Shown here: positions 26,650 through 37,648 of the stretch, piece after piece | How the letters are laid out: each line of letters begins with the position of its first letter | Position numbering within the stretch: position 1 is the stretch's first letter | DNA from: Cherax quadricarinatus | Lineage: Eukaryota; Arthropoda; Malacostraca; Decapoda; Parastacidae | Direction of reading: 5' to 3' | Assembly (NCBI RefSeq): GCF_038502225.1 | Contig: NC_091372.1 | Location: 4,079,996-4,143,995, forward strand | Length of the DNA stretch: 64,000 nt | Program-made: the position numbers and the translations under genes | Notes under the pieces: generated by a model | Told to the model about the DNA's origin: nothing | Databases searched by the model: none | What the model saw: the letters and a program-made list of their open reading frames with translations, nothing else

Positions 26650-27365
26650 TCACGAACATATTTCTATTCCTTACTGACTTAAAAATCTTTAAAAAGTACA
26701 TTGTACCTCGATTTTAAACTTTCTCTTATCACATTTATACTTCACAAAAAACTTCATATATATCCAATACACTGCATGGGGTTCTTAACCCTTTTACGAT
26801 TACAGACTCCCCGATATATCCCCATATTTCCTTCGCCAGACTGCTGAAATTATCATCATCACAAGTCCTATTAGGTACTTGTAAGACTTCAAAAGATGTC
26901 AATAGGTTGTTTTAGGAGCCTAGCAACCTCAGTCCATACTGGTAATAGTGACAGTTATTCTAATCTAGCAACCCTTTCACTTTTTACATTGATCAGAGTT
27001 GAAGTCCCATACCCCCAAGGGGTATGGATACCCCTGGTTAAGAACCCCTGCTATACAGCATTTATACTGCCAGTGCAGTATAAATGTTTTCTCAATCTTT
27101 GTTTCCTCACAATGATATGTCGCTCAATTATTTCAACAAGCTTAATGTCTACTGCCCTCCTTTTCTATGTTTAACAAGAGATGTTTTGTAATAACTCTGA
27201 CTAGTGCAAAGAGAAAAATCAAACTGCAGACTTGTGTAATAAAATGTTTAAAATTACTATAATTACCTAACATTTAAAATATGTTTATATGCTAACACTA
27301 TGATAAGAATCTGGTATGAATTTCTATGTTTTTCAAGCAGAAAAAAAAGACCAAATATTTTCATT
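26650..27365. other. AT-rich intronic sequence, no gene seen
   Basis: Located upstream of host exon 5 on the minus strand. A weak repeat, CCCATACCCCCAAGGGGTATG, forms an 8-bp hairpin near 27007; otherwise unremarkable. Confidence 0.45.
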
Positions 27366-27580
27366 TTAAAAACCAGCCATCTCCCACCAAGGCAGGGTGA
27401 CCCAAAAAAGAAGAAACACTTTCACCATCACTCACTCCATCACCATCTTGCCAGAGTCATACTGATCTTACAACTCGGATGCCCCTCCAAACTGCAGTAT
27501 CTCCACCCCTCGTCAGACTGCAGGCATTACACTAACCAGTTTTCCCGAATACCTTCATAGATATTACCTTGCTGTAAAAT
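27366..27580 (-). pseudogene. RTE LINE 3' tail
   Basis: Complement of the tail (CATCTCCCACCAAGGCAGGG) and compact 3'UTR blocks, ending near CTTCATAGATATTACCTTG. Confidence 0.8.
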
Positions 27581-27649
27581 TGTACATGCTTATTGTACGA
27601 GACCTTACTATAACTAAAGCATGCATATATGTGAACTTTTTATAACAGT

Positions 27650-27958
27650 TTCTTGTAGCAAATACATCAGTTTGCATCACCATGCTTTTGGTAAGACAAT
27701 GAATAAGAGTGAAAGTTATTCATTTTTTGGGTCAACCTAATCAGGTGCAAGATGGCTGGTGCACTAAGAACATCATAATAATAATACTGACAAATATTAC
27801 ATTTGGTTATGTCTATATTTTGTCAGATACAAAGGTAAAGAGACTGACTGCCATCACTCACTATCTCAGGTCAATGAAGTTCATCTAGAGTTCTTTGCCA
27901 AATATTGTCCTCAGATTGCTAGTAGAAGCCCAAAGATGTGACTAACTTTCCCTTCAGT
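27650..27958 (+). repeat. Duplicated segment with RTE tail: empty site for the full-length RTE
   Basis: It includes an old RTE tail (GAATAAGAGTGAAAGTTATT, AGATGGCTGGTGCACTAAGA) and flanking CATCATAATAATAATACTGA...CTATATTTTGTCAGATACAA...TGAAGTTCATCTAGAGTTCT. The same order exists at 40380-40539 and 44233-44365, where the RTE splits it at ATTTTGT. Confidence 0.85.
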
Positions 27959-28506
27959 TAAACAATTTGTTGTATCAGATTATTCTCAGGTCAAATGGTG
28001 ACCTGTATATAGACTAGGTCAAGAGGTTAGATATCCAATTTTTGACTTCGAGAAATAAAAATTACATCACTGAAATCCTTGTAATGAACCAATTCCAAAA
28101 ACGTTCGGTGTAATAGGTATATGATGCTTATTACCCATGTTAAGATGCTTCAAAGAAGGGCTTATTGTTATGACCTCAAAATGACCTAAGTCATAATGCT
28201 TGACATATAGGTCAACAGAATAAGTTTTGTGCATACAGATCACTGCAGTATGAGTTCCAAGAGTTTTTCAAATCCCAGAGCCCAGCCTTGGGCCAGGCTC
28301 ATCTGGTGTATATATACTATTCCATCACACAGAATGAACTGTTGGTGAATGCGTCACTGTTCTACTTAATGAACTATGAACACATGTGCCACACCATTCC
28401 TCACTTTGGAAGGAATATTTCTAATCATCATTATCTAGAATCAACTTGAGTTCTAGAAGATAATTAAAAAAAATAAAGAAAAATGTTTACCAAGTGTTTT
28501 TAATAT
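27959..28506. other. No gene seen
   Basis: Ordinary intronic sequence. The short repeated phrase AGGTCAA/TGACCT occurs several times between 27990 and 28215; significance unknown. Confidence 0.4.
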
Positions 28507-28790
28507 AATGGCCATCTCCTAGTGAAGTAGGGTGCCCGACCCCCCAAAAAGAGAGAATACATTCACTGATATTCATTCAATTGCTGTCTTGCCAGAGGCA
28601 TGCGAACATCATAGCTCATACAGCCATCCGAACTGCATCATCTTCACCCCTCCTTCAGAATGCAGGTACTGTACCTCTCACTTCAAAGACTCAAATCTGG
28701 TTAACCATTTTTCCTGAATTCCTTTATAAATGTTACCTGGCTCACATTGCAACAGAATCTCAAGCCATAAAATCCACTTGCCTCCAAATA
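28507..28790 (-). pseudogene. Old RTE LINE 3' end
   Basis: Complement order is preserved: GGCCATCTCCTAGTGAAGTA tail, TTCACCCCTCCTTCAGAATG, TTCCTTTATAAATGTTACCT, CTCACATTGCAACAG. Strongly diverged. Confidence 0.75.
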
Positions 28791-29652
28791 TTTTCAGAAA
28801 ATGGACTTTATCAATTGGCTAGTATTGCTATGCCAGTGATGTATTTAAATCTATTATTTTCTGCTACTTAAAAAAAAAAAATTTTTTTTAATACATATGA
28901 ATTTTGTTTTTGCCTAGCTACACAGATTACCATCAAACATTCAAGTGAACCAGTAAACTGTGTAGGCTAACAACCTCATGGCAAAAAATAAATAGGTAAT
29001 ATTAAAAGTACGTATACTGCTATTAAAACTACCCAAATTAACATTTATTACTGGTGACTAATGCAGGCTGACACCTAACAAATAATGCAATGTAAAATAC
29101 TAAATCTAGTGAGTAAACACATTTGTCACTGAGGAGAGTATAGAATTAAACTTTCAGTTTGATATAAGGGTGAATGTTTGTGCTTCATAATACAAAATAA
29201 ACCATGTAAATAGAAGGGAAAAACCAACATGGGGAGAAACTAAAAGAAAAGAATGGTTTGCTGGTATATTTCACCTTCTAGCTGAAGTCCTTTTCAGCAG
29301 ATCATATCTGCTGAAGAGAACCTCAACACGTCAAAATATACACACAACCATTTTTCATTTTCTCCCAAAGGTAAAAATGTTGCAAAAAGGTGATAACTCT
29401 GCTTATAATTAGACATCTTAAAATTTTCAATACCTGTAGATTGTATATTTTTATATACAAGGATGATGAATGAATGTTTCTCTAAGTTTCTTGATGAAAG
29501 GAGTAATGATTAATGAATTATAGTTCAGAATAATCAATAATTCATAAAATGAACAAGAATTCAACTTTGGTTCAATATACAAAAAAAAAAAAAAAAAAAA
29601 ATTAACTCAGATTTTAGGGCTTACAAAGATGATATTTTTGCATTTCTGTATA
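28791..29652. other. AT-rich sequence with poly-A run, no gene seen
   Basis: A21 at 29581-29601. The hairpin AGCAGATCATATCTGCT near 29298 lies in a CTTCTAGCTGAAG context that recalls the CTGA-hairpin elements but lacks the GAAAC block. Confidence 0.4.
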
Positions 29653-30571
29653 AAGGTCCACTCCCAAATATCTGAACACATTCACTTCCTCCATACTCCT
29701 TCCCTCCAATCTGATAAACAATCTCATATAACCTAATCTGTTTGTTTCCCATATCACCATGTTCTTACCTATGTTCACTTTCAACTTCTTTCCTTTACAT
29801 GCCCTCTGAAATTCGTCCACTAACCTTCACAATTTCTCTTCAGAATCTCTCAAAAGCACAGTGTCAACAGCAAAAAGTACCTGCAACAACTCCCATTTTG
29901 TATCAGATTCAGCATGTATTTTAACCCCACACCTCTTCCCAACATCCTAGCATTCACTTCTTTTACAACCCCATCTATAAAGACGTTAAACAACCATGGT
30001 GACATCATGCATTCCTCTCTAAGGCTTACTTTTACTGGAAGGTAATCTCCCTCTCTCCTACCATCCTAACCTGAGCCTCATTATCCTCATAAAAACTCTA
30101 ACAGAATTTAGTAACCTACCACATCTGCTATATTGCTTCCTTATCCACCTTATCATATGCCTTTTCTAAATCCATGAAAGCAACAAAAACTTCACCTAAA
30201 TACCGTTCACTTATATGCTTCAATGTAAACACTTGATCTACACATCCCCTACCTCTTCTAAAGCTTCTTTGTTCATCTCCTATCCTGACTCTCTCTTGTC
30301 TCCCTTCCCTTAATACAAAGGAACTATGTTTGCTCACTGCCAATCCCTAGGTACCTTCCCCTCTCTCAAACATTTATTGAATAGTAACATTAACCACACC
30401 AAAACTATATCCCCACCTGATTTTAGCATTTCTGTCATGACCCCATCAATTCCGGCTGCATTATCCCCTTTCATTTTACCCACAGCCTCACGCACCTCCA
30501 CCACCCTCACATCTGGCTCTCCCTCACCCCTAAAGGATGTTATATCTCCCTGGCCAATGAATGAAATCACA
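29653..30571 (-). pseudogene. RTE LINE RT fragment, decayed
   Basis: The minus strand covers KMKGDNAAGIDGVMTEMLKS near 30450, the GRGCVDQVFTLKHI block near 30240, FMDLEKAYDKVDK near 30170, and ends in the FRYLGVDLY region at 29653. Several frameshifts and a missing FADD segment. Both ends truncated. Confidence 0.85.
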
Positions 30572-30837
30572 TACATGTATACATATAAATATAATTAACT
30601 GTTGCATAGATTTCATATCCCAGGCCTAATAAAATTATATAAAAACTCTTTTACAAGAATTTCTTATATACAGCAGTACACATAAAATAAAATGTAAACT
30701 TAGTTTGCAACATTTAGGAGGAGATTTTACTAAATGAAACTGGCATGTAATTTATCTTATCAAAATCAATTTAAAACAAAATTTCTATCATAACTGAAAC
30801 TGCAAAAGTCACTCAAAAAATGTTCATTCTTACGTAC

Positions 30838-30941
30838 CTCTTTCATCATCAACAAACAGGGAACGTGATTTGCGAATTGTTCCTCTCAGCGCTACTGAGA
30901 TCTTGCGGCGGGCTGGATCCCTAGTAGTTCTTTGGCTGAAC
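30838..30941 (-). CDS. Host-gene exon 4 (104 nt)
   Basis: The acceptor is TTATTATTTAG and the donor is GAG|GTACGTAAG on the minus strand. One base (G) completes an Arg codon with exon 3, 34 codons follow, and one base (G) is left over. It reads FSQRTTRDPARRKISVALRG then TIRKSRSLFVDDER. Two other frames are closed. RRKIS and RKSRS are basic-residue phosphosite-like motifs. The polypyrimidine tract is an (ATT)n run, and a 5'-truncated RTE insertion begins only about 30 bp upstream of the acceptor (30972). Little of the original intron end therefore remains. Confidence 0.68.
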
Positions 30942-31460
30942 CTAAATAATAAGAATAATAATAATAATCAAGCTGGATGTCCTGGTTTTAAGTGAAACAA
31001 AGCTGAAGGAGACAAGAGAGTTTCAGTATGGAGAAATAAATGGGATTAGGTCAGGGGTTTCAAAGAGTTAGAGCTAAAGAAGGAGTAGCAATAATGTTGA
31101 AGGATACATTATGGCAGGAAAAGAGGGAATATAAATGTATAAATTCAAGGATTATGTGGAGTAAAATAAGGGTTGGATGTGAAAAGTGGGTTATAATAAG
31201 TGTTTATACACCTGGAGAAGAGAGAAGTGTAGAGGAGAGAGAGATTTTAGGAAATGTTGAGTGAGTGTATGGGGAGTTTTGAACCAAATGAGAGAGTACT
31301 TGTGGTTGGGGATCTTAATACTAAAGTGGGTAAAAATGTTGTGGAGGTAGTAAATAAATTTGGGGTGCCAGGGGTAAATGAAAATGGGGAGCCTTTAATT
31401 GAGCTATATATAGAAAAAGGTTTGATAATAAGTAATACATATTTTATGAAAAAGAGGAGA

Positions 31461-31889
31461 CACACGATCGAAGTGTGTAAGTGGAAGATGAGTATTAATA
31501 AAGGGGATATAAATAAGGTGTTGAGGATATCTCTCCAAGAGAGAACCCACAGTAATGGATTCAAATTAGACGAGTTTAGATTTAGAAAGGATATAGGAAA
31601 GTATTGGTTTGGAAATAGGGTAGTTGATTAGTGGAACAGTCTGCCTAGCAGGTTTATTGAGGCTAAAACCTTGGGTAGCTTCAAATTTAGGTTGGACAAA
31701 TACACGAGTGAGAGGGGTTGGATTTGAGTGGGATTTGCACGTGAGTTAATAGAATTATCAAAGCTTACTGCTTGGGCAGAATTGAAAATTGGGTTGGGCA
31801 AATATTCTGTTAGTGGGATGGATTGTGAAGGACCTGTCTAGTATGGGCCAACAGGCCTGCTGCAGTGTTCCTCCTTTCTTATGTTCTTA
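31461..31889 (+). mobile_element. 3' end of a Jockey/CR1-group LINE, 5'-truncated
   Basis: It encodes the typical RT C-terminus: LDEFRFRKDIGKYWFGNRVV, then after one stop WNSLPSRFIEAKTLGSFKFR and LDKYTSERGW. The 3'UTR ends GGGCCAACAGGCCTGCTGCA and TTTCTTATGTTCTTA. GGGCCAACAGGCC is a near-palindrome. It interrupts the RTE endonuclease frame after KKR. Confidence 0.8.
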
Positions 31890-31925
31890 AGTATTCAAGG
31901 TATGATATAGAATGTAATGAAAGTA

Positions 31926-33209
31926 CAGTGGACCCTCAGTTAACGATGCCATCGGATGGCGATAAAATCAGATACCGATATGATTTGCGTCAAAATATTG
32001 GCTTGGCTAACGATAAAAAACTCAGTTAAGGACATTCGTCCAGAACATGGGGCCATTCTTTACAAGTCCGTGCAGACAATTCCACGCATACATGCGATAC
32101 ATTTTGTATTATTTCATTGTTTTCAGTGCTTGTAACTGCTAAATAAGCCACCATGGGCCCAAAGAAAGCTTCTAGTGCCAGCCCTGTGGTAAAGGGGGTA
32201 AGAAATACTATTAAACTGAAGAAAGAGATCATCACAAAATATGAAAGTGGAGTGTGTGTCTCCGAGTTGGCCAGGTTACATAACAAACCCCATTAAACCA
32301 TCGCTACTATCTTGGCCAAGGAAAAGGCAATCAAGGAAGCTGTTGTTGCAAATGGTGCAAATATACTTACAAAACAGAGATCGCAAATACTACTCGAAGA
32401 TGTGGAGAGACTGTCGTTAGTGTGGCTTAACGAGAAACAATTATCTGAGAAACAATTAACCCCAGAGGATTAGCCACCCAGGATAACCCAAGAAAGTCAG
32501 TGCATCATCGAGGACTGTCTAACTTATTTCCATTTGGGTCCTTAATCTTGTCCCCCAGGATGCAACCCACACCAGTCGACTAACACCCAGGTGAACAGGA
32601 AAAAATGCCTGGAACTAGTGTTCATGTTGGTGAATTTAAGGCCAGCAAAGGTTGGTTTGAGAGATTTAAGAATCATAGTGGCATACACAGTGTGATAAGG
32701 CATGGCAAAGCAAAAAATTCCAACCCCAACAAGTGTTCAAGTGTGACAAAACAGGCCTGTTCTGGAAGAAACTGCCAAACAAAACCTACACTACTCAGGA
32801 GGAAAAGGCACTCCCAGGACACAAGCCTATGAAAGACAGGCTAACTCTCATGTTTTGTTGTAATGCTAGTGGGGATTGCAAAGTGAAGCCTTTACTCATG
32901 TATCACTCTGAAAATCCCTGAGTGTTCAAGAAAAACAGTCTCTCATCAATCATCAATACTCTTCAACAAAGGTAAGTGTCACTTTAGTATTTATTTATGT
33001 ATTTATTCTGCATGTCTCATTGTTTTCTGTGTAGGGAAATGTATATTTCATGTAAAATAATTATTTCTTTTTTAATACTTTTGGGTGTCTGGAATAGATT
33101 AATTGGATTTCCATTATTTCTCATGGGGAAAATTAATTCGGATAACAATAAAATTGGTTAAGGACAAGCTCCCTGGAACGGATTAATATCATTAACTGAC
33201 AGTCCACTG
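31926..33209 (+). mobile_element. Short Tigger derivative with embedded SINE, in RTE
   Basis: Ends CAGTGGACCCTCAGTTAACG (31926) and AACTGACAGTCCACTG (33209). The TA duplication is provable: the RTE reads GAAAGTAGTTTATTAG without it (41572), and GAAAGTA[element]TAGTTTGTTAG with it. Transposase scraps: MGPKKASSASP near 32153, SKGWFERFKNHSGIHSVIRH near 32645, CDKTGLFWKKLP near 32738. The catalytic middle and C-terminus are deleted. A reversed SINE 3' part occupies about 32466-32606. Confidence 0.92.
32466..32606 (-). mobile_element. tRNA-SINE 3' fragment inside Tigger
   Basis: GATTAGCCACCCAGGATAAC, GACTGTCTAACTTATTTCCA and CACACCAGTCGACTAACACC are the complement of the SINE body (compare 34100-34245). 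It replaces part of the transposase DNA-binding region. Confidence 0.85.
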
Positions 33210-33997
33210 TAGTTTGTTAGATTATGTATTGGTGGAAGTTAGGGTGAGAAATAAGCAACTATTGGCAAAAGGTGGGCTAATGCAAGTATGAGTAGTAGTG
33301 GGGTTGAAGAGGGTTGGGATAGTTTTAAAAATGCAGTATTAGAAAGTGGGGCAGAAATTTATGGCTATAGGAGGATGGGTGCAGGAGGAAAGAGGAGCGA
33401 CTCGTGGAATGAAGTAAAGGGTGTGATAAAAGAGAAAAAGGTAGCATATGAGAGGTTTTTACAAAACAGAAGTGTTATAAGAAGAGCAAAGTATATGGAG
33501 AGTAAAAGAAAGGTGAAGAGAGTGGTGAGAGAGTGCAAAAGGAGAACAGATGATAGAGTGGGAGAGGCACTGTCAAGAAATTTTGAAGAAAATAAGAAAA
33601 ATTTTTGGAGATAAACAAGTTAAGAAAGCCTAGGGAACAAATGGATTTGGCAGTTAAAAACAGAGTAGGGGAGTTAGTAGATGGGGAGTTGGAGGTATTG
33701 GGTAGATGGCAGGAATATTTTGAGGAACTTTTAAATGTCGATGAAGACAGGGAGGCGGTAATTTCATGCACTGGCCAGGGAGGTATACCATCTTTTAGTA
33801 GTGAAGAAGAACAGGATGCGAGTGTGATGGAGGTGGTTGAGGTATTACATAGAATGAAAGGAGGTAAAGCAGCTGGAACTGATGGGATCATGACAGAAAT
33901 GTTAAAAGCAGGGGAGGATATTGTGTTGGAGTGGATGGTATTTTTGTTTAGTAAATGTATGAAAGAGGGGAAGGTACCTAGGGACTGGCAGAGAGCA

Positions 33998-34290
33998 TGT
34001 GGCCTGATGGCTGAAGCTCTTGCTTCACACACTGAGGGCCTGGGTTCAATTCCCGGAGGGGTGGAAACATTTTGACATGTTTCCTTACACCTGTTGTCAT
34101 GTTCACCTAGCAGCAAATAGGTACCTGGGTGTTAGTCGACTGGTGTGGGTTGCATCCTGGGGGACAAGACTGAGGACCCCAATGGAAATAAGACAGACAG
34201 TCCTCGATGATGCATTAGCTTTCTTGGGTTATCCTGGGTGGCTAATGCTTTGGGGTTAAAAATCCAAAGAAAATCTGATCTTACCTCTTA
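33998..34290 (+). mobile_element. tRNA-derived SINE, longest copy
   Basis: TGGCCTGATGGCTGAAGC (A-box area), GGTTCAATTCC (B box), CACCTGTTGTCATGTTCACC, GTCGACTGGTGTGGGTTGC, GGACAAGACTGAGGACCCC, TTATCCTGGGTGGCTAATG, ending ATCTGATCTTACCTC. It splits the RTE frame after RDWQRA. Confidence 0.85.
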
Positions 34291-34330
34291 AAAGAGATTG
34301 TAAAAATTATAGGGGAATAAGTTTACTGAG

Positions 34331-35428
34331 AGCTAGGTAGTAGGTTGGTAGCCAGCAACCGCCCAGGGAGGTACTACCATCCTGCCAGGTGAGTGTAAAA
34401 CGAAAGCCTGTAATTGTTTTACAAGATGATAGGATTGCTAGTGTCTTTTTTCTGTCTCATAAACATGCAAGATTTCAGGTACATCTTGCTACTTTTACTT
34501 ACACTTAAGTCACACTACACATACATGTACAAGCATACATATATATCTATATATATATATATATAAAGGGAAAGGGGACAAAAGAGACTGTAAAAATTAT
34601 AGAGGAATAAGCTTACTGAGTATACCAGGAAAAGTGTACGGTAGGGTTATAATTGAAAGAATTAGAGGTAAGACAGAATGTAGGATTGCGGATGAGCAAG
34701 GAGGTTTTAGAGTGGGTAGGGGATGTGTAGATCAGGTGTTTACATTGAAGCATATATGTGAACAGTATTTAGATAAAGATAGGGAAGTTTTTATTGCATT
34801 TATGGATTTAGAAAAGGCATATGATAGAGTGGATAGAGGAGCAATGTGGCAGATGTTGCAAGTATATGGAATAGGTGGTAAGTTATTAAATGCTGTAAAG
34901 AGTTTTTATGAGGATAGTGAGGCTCAGGTTAGGGTGTGTAGAAGAGAGGGAGACTACTTCCCGGTAAAAGTAGGTCTTAGACAGGGATGTGTAATGTCAC
35001 CATGGTTGTTTAATATATTTATAGATGGGGTTGTAAAGGAAGTAAATGCTAGGGTGTTTGGGAGAGGGGTGGGATTAAATTATGGGGAATCAAATTCAAA
35101 ATGGGAATTGACACAGTTACTTTTTGCTGATGATACTGTGCTTATGGGAGATTCTAAAGAAAAATTGCAAAGGTTAGTGGATGAGTTTGGGAATGTGTGT
35201 AAAGGTAGAAAGTTGAAAGTGAACATAGAAAAGAGTAAGGTGATGAGGGTGTCAAATGATTTAGATAAAGAAAAATTGGATATCAAATTGGGGAGGAGGA
35301 GTATGGAAGAAGTGAATGTTTTCAGATACTTGGGAGTTGACGTGTCGGCGGATGGATTTATGAAGGATGAGGTTAATCATAGAATTGATGAGGGAAAAAA
35401 GGTGAGTGGTGCGTTGAGGTATATGTGG
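34331..35428 (+). mobile_element. RTE subfamily A copy with 5' head joined to RT by (TA)n
   Basis: The RTE 5'UTR head (34332-34530: AGGTAGTAGGTTGGTAGCCA) runs into a short (TA)n (34535-34566). It continues at AAAGGGAAAGGGGACAAAAG, which corresponds to codon ~531 of the full-length frame, so ~1.9 kb is missing. The following 268 codons are open and almost identical to the 40.5-kb copy, including FMDLEKAYDRVDRG and LLFADDTVLMGD. The frame breaks at GGTATATGTGG|GTGGG (35428). Confidence 0.88.
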
Positions 35429-35930
35429 GTGGGGGTTTAAAGGAGGTTTTGTGGGTAAGGGGCTTGGACTGCAAGCGTGCGTGAAGATAGGAGTGAATGG
35501 AGACCTTGGGACCTGACGATCTGTTGGAGTGTGATAATATTTAGTGAAGGGATTCAAAACCGGTTATTTTCATATAGTCGGACTGAGTGGTGCATTGAAA
35601 AGTATATGTGGAGGGATATGTTGTGTATCAAAAACTGTTGTATTCTGATTATCTATGGAGATGATGAAAGTATTTTCAAAGACGGCCGAGGGAAGTTCTT
35701 GTATGAAAGTATAGTGCGTGTACGACTAAAAAGCTGGGACAAGAGGCTAGTAACTTATATATTACTAAATTTAAAAGGGAAACTTTCGTTTTTCCTTTTG
35801 AACCTCGCTTGGGTAGTAGTAAATGCAGTGTATGGTAGGGTTATTATTGAAAGAATTAGAGGTAAGACAGAGTAGGATTGAGATGAGCAAGGAGGCGGTG
35901 GGTAAGGGATGTGTAGATCAAGTGGAGCAT
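35429..35930 (+). other. Scrambled mosaic of RTE and SINE pieces
   Basis: Short blocks of RTE 3' coding sequence, RTE 3'UTR, RTE RT and RTE-SINE alternate, with many 4-9 bp gaps against the intact copy. Examples: GGACTGCAAGCG for GGACTTCCAGCAAGCG; GGAGACCTTGGG for GGAGACGAATGGTACTTGGG; GTGTGATAATATT for GTGTGAGCAGGGTAATATT. It then jumps to GAGTGGTGCATTGA, GATGATGAAAGTATTTTC, AAAAGGGAAACTTTCG and GGGTTATTATTGAAAGAAT. It looks like an assembly consensus artefact or an unusual repair product, not a normal insertion. Confidence 0.75.
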
Positions 35931-35933
35931 TAA

Positions 35934-36886
35934 CACCCCTCCTTCAGAGTGCAGGCACTGTACTTCCCATCTCCAGGACTCAAGTCCGGCCTGCCGGTTT
36001 CCCTGAATCCCTTCATAAATGTTACTTTGCTCACACTCCAACAGCACGTCAAGTATTAAAAACCATTTGTCTCCATTCACTCCTATCAAACACGCTCACG
36101 CATGCCTGCTGGAAGTCCAAGCCCCTCGCACACAAAACCTCCTTTACCCCCTCCCTCCAACCCTTCCTAGGCCGACCCCTACCCCGCCTTCCTTCCACTA
36201 CAGACTGATACACTCTTGAAGTTATTCTGTTTCGCTCCATTCTCTCTACATGTCCGAACCACCTCAACAACCCTTCCTCAGCCCTCTGGACAACAGTTTT
36301 GGTAATCCCGCACCTCCTCCTAACTTCCAAACTACGAATTCTCTGCATTATATTCACACCACACATTGCCCTCAGACATGACATCTCCACTGCCTCCAGC
36401 CTTCTCCTCGCTGCAACATTCATCACCCATGCTTCACACCCATATAAGAGCGTTGGTAAAACTATACTCTCATACATTCCCCTCTTTGCCTCCAAGGACA
36501 AAGTTCTCTGTCTCCACAGACTCCTAAGTGCACCACTCACTCTTTTTCCCTCATCAATTCTATGATTCACCTCATCTTTCACAGACCCATCCGCTGACAC
36601 GTCCACTCCCAAATATCTGAATACGTTCACCTCCTCCATACTCTCTCCCTCCAATCTGATATTCAATCTTTCATCACCTAATCTTTTTGTTATCCTCATA
36701 ACCTTACTCTTTCCTGTATTCACCTTTAATTTTCTTCTTTTGCACACCCTACCAAATTCATCCACCAATCTCTGCAGCTTCTCTTCAGAATCTCCCAAGA
36801 GCACAGTGTCATCAGCAAAGAGCAGCTGTGACAACTCCCACCCTGTGTGTGATTCTTTATCTTTTAACTCCACGCCTCTTGCCAAG
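35934..36886 (-). pseudogene. RTE LINE subfamily B, C-terminal third, open frame
   Basis: The minus-strand frame 36885-36052 is uninterrupted. It starts at LKDKESHTGWELSQLLFADD, continues KRRKLKVNTGKSKVMRITKR and YLGVDVSADGSVKDEVNHRI, and ends RGRGRPRKGWREG...RSEWRQMVFNT. The upstream RT and endonuclease are absent. The 3'UTR is cut short at 35934 (CCCCTCCTTCAGAGTGCAGG). It defines subfamily B best in this window. Confidence 0.88.
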
Positions 36887-37188
36887 AGAATTCGGAGTGT
36901 GGAAATTAGGAGAAGGTGTGAAGTTAATATAAGAATTAGTCAGAGGGCTGAAGAGGGGTTGGTGAGGTGGTTTGGTCATTTAGAGAAAATGGATCCAAGT
37001 AGAATGACTTGGAGAGCATATAAATCTGTAGGGAAAGGAAGGCAGGGCTGGAGGGAGGGGGTAAAGGAGGCTTTGTGGTCAAGGGGCTTTTACTTCCAGC
37101 AAGCATGCATGAGCATGTTTGATAGGAGTGAATGGAGACTAATGATTTTTGGGACATGACAAGCTGTTGGAGTGTAAGCAGGGTAATA

Positions 37189-37391
37189 CAGTGGACCCCC
37201 GCTTTACGATCAGCTTCCAATGCAAGCAATTATGTAAGTGTATTTATTTAAGTGCGTTTGTACGTGTATGTTTGGGGGTCTGAAATGGACTAATCTAAAT
37301 CACAATATTCCTTATGGGAACAAATTCGTTCAGTACTGGCACCTGAACATACTTCTGGAATGAAATAATATCGTAAACCGGGGGTCCACTG
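37189..37391. mobile_element. 203-bp Tigger MITE, copy 2 (inverted)
   Basis: CAGTGGACCCCCGCTTTACG to CCGGGGGTCCACTG. The TA duplication is proven by the empty site: intact RTE copies read GCAGGGTAATATTTAGTG (43901), here GGTAATA[MITE]TATTTAGTG. Confidence 0.96.
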
Positions 37392-37648
37392 TATTTAGTG
37401 AAGGGATTCATGGAAACCGGTTATTTTCATATAGCCGGACTTAAGTACTGGAAATGGGAAGTACAATGCCTACACTTTAAAGGAGGGGTTTGGGATATTG
37501 GCAGTTTGGAGGGATAAGTTATGTATCTTTATATATACTTCTAAACTGTTGTATCTGAGTGCCTCTGCAAAGACAGTGATTATGTAAGAGGTGAAAGTGT
37601 TGAATGATGAAAGTATTTTCTTTATTGGGGATTTTCTTTCTTTTTGGG

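Larger units (their letters stand above)
30972..34330 (+). mobile_element. RTE LINE copy carrying three nested insertions
   Basis: The RTE sequence is split by a LINE 3' end (31461-31889), a Tigger derivative (31926-33209) and a tRNA-SINE (33998-34290). RTE parts are 30972-31460 (LSETKLKETREFQ... endonuclease), 31890-31923, 33212-33997 (KNAVLESGAEIYGYRRMGAG through GKAAGTDGIMTEMLKAG) and 34291-34330. It is truncated 5' at LDVLVLSETK and 3' at LLRA. The frame has shifts (e.g. near 33604) and an altered endonuclease motif: VVGDLNTKVG for VVGDFNAKVG. Dead. Confidence 0.88.
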
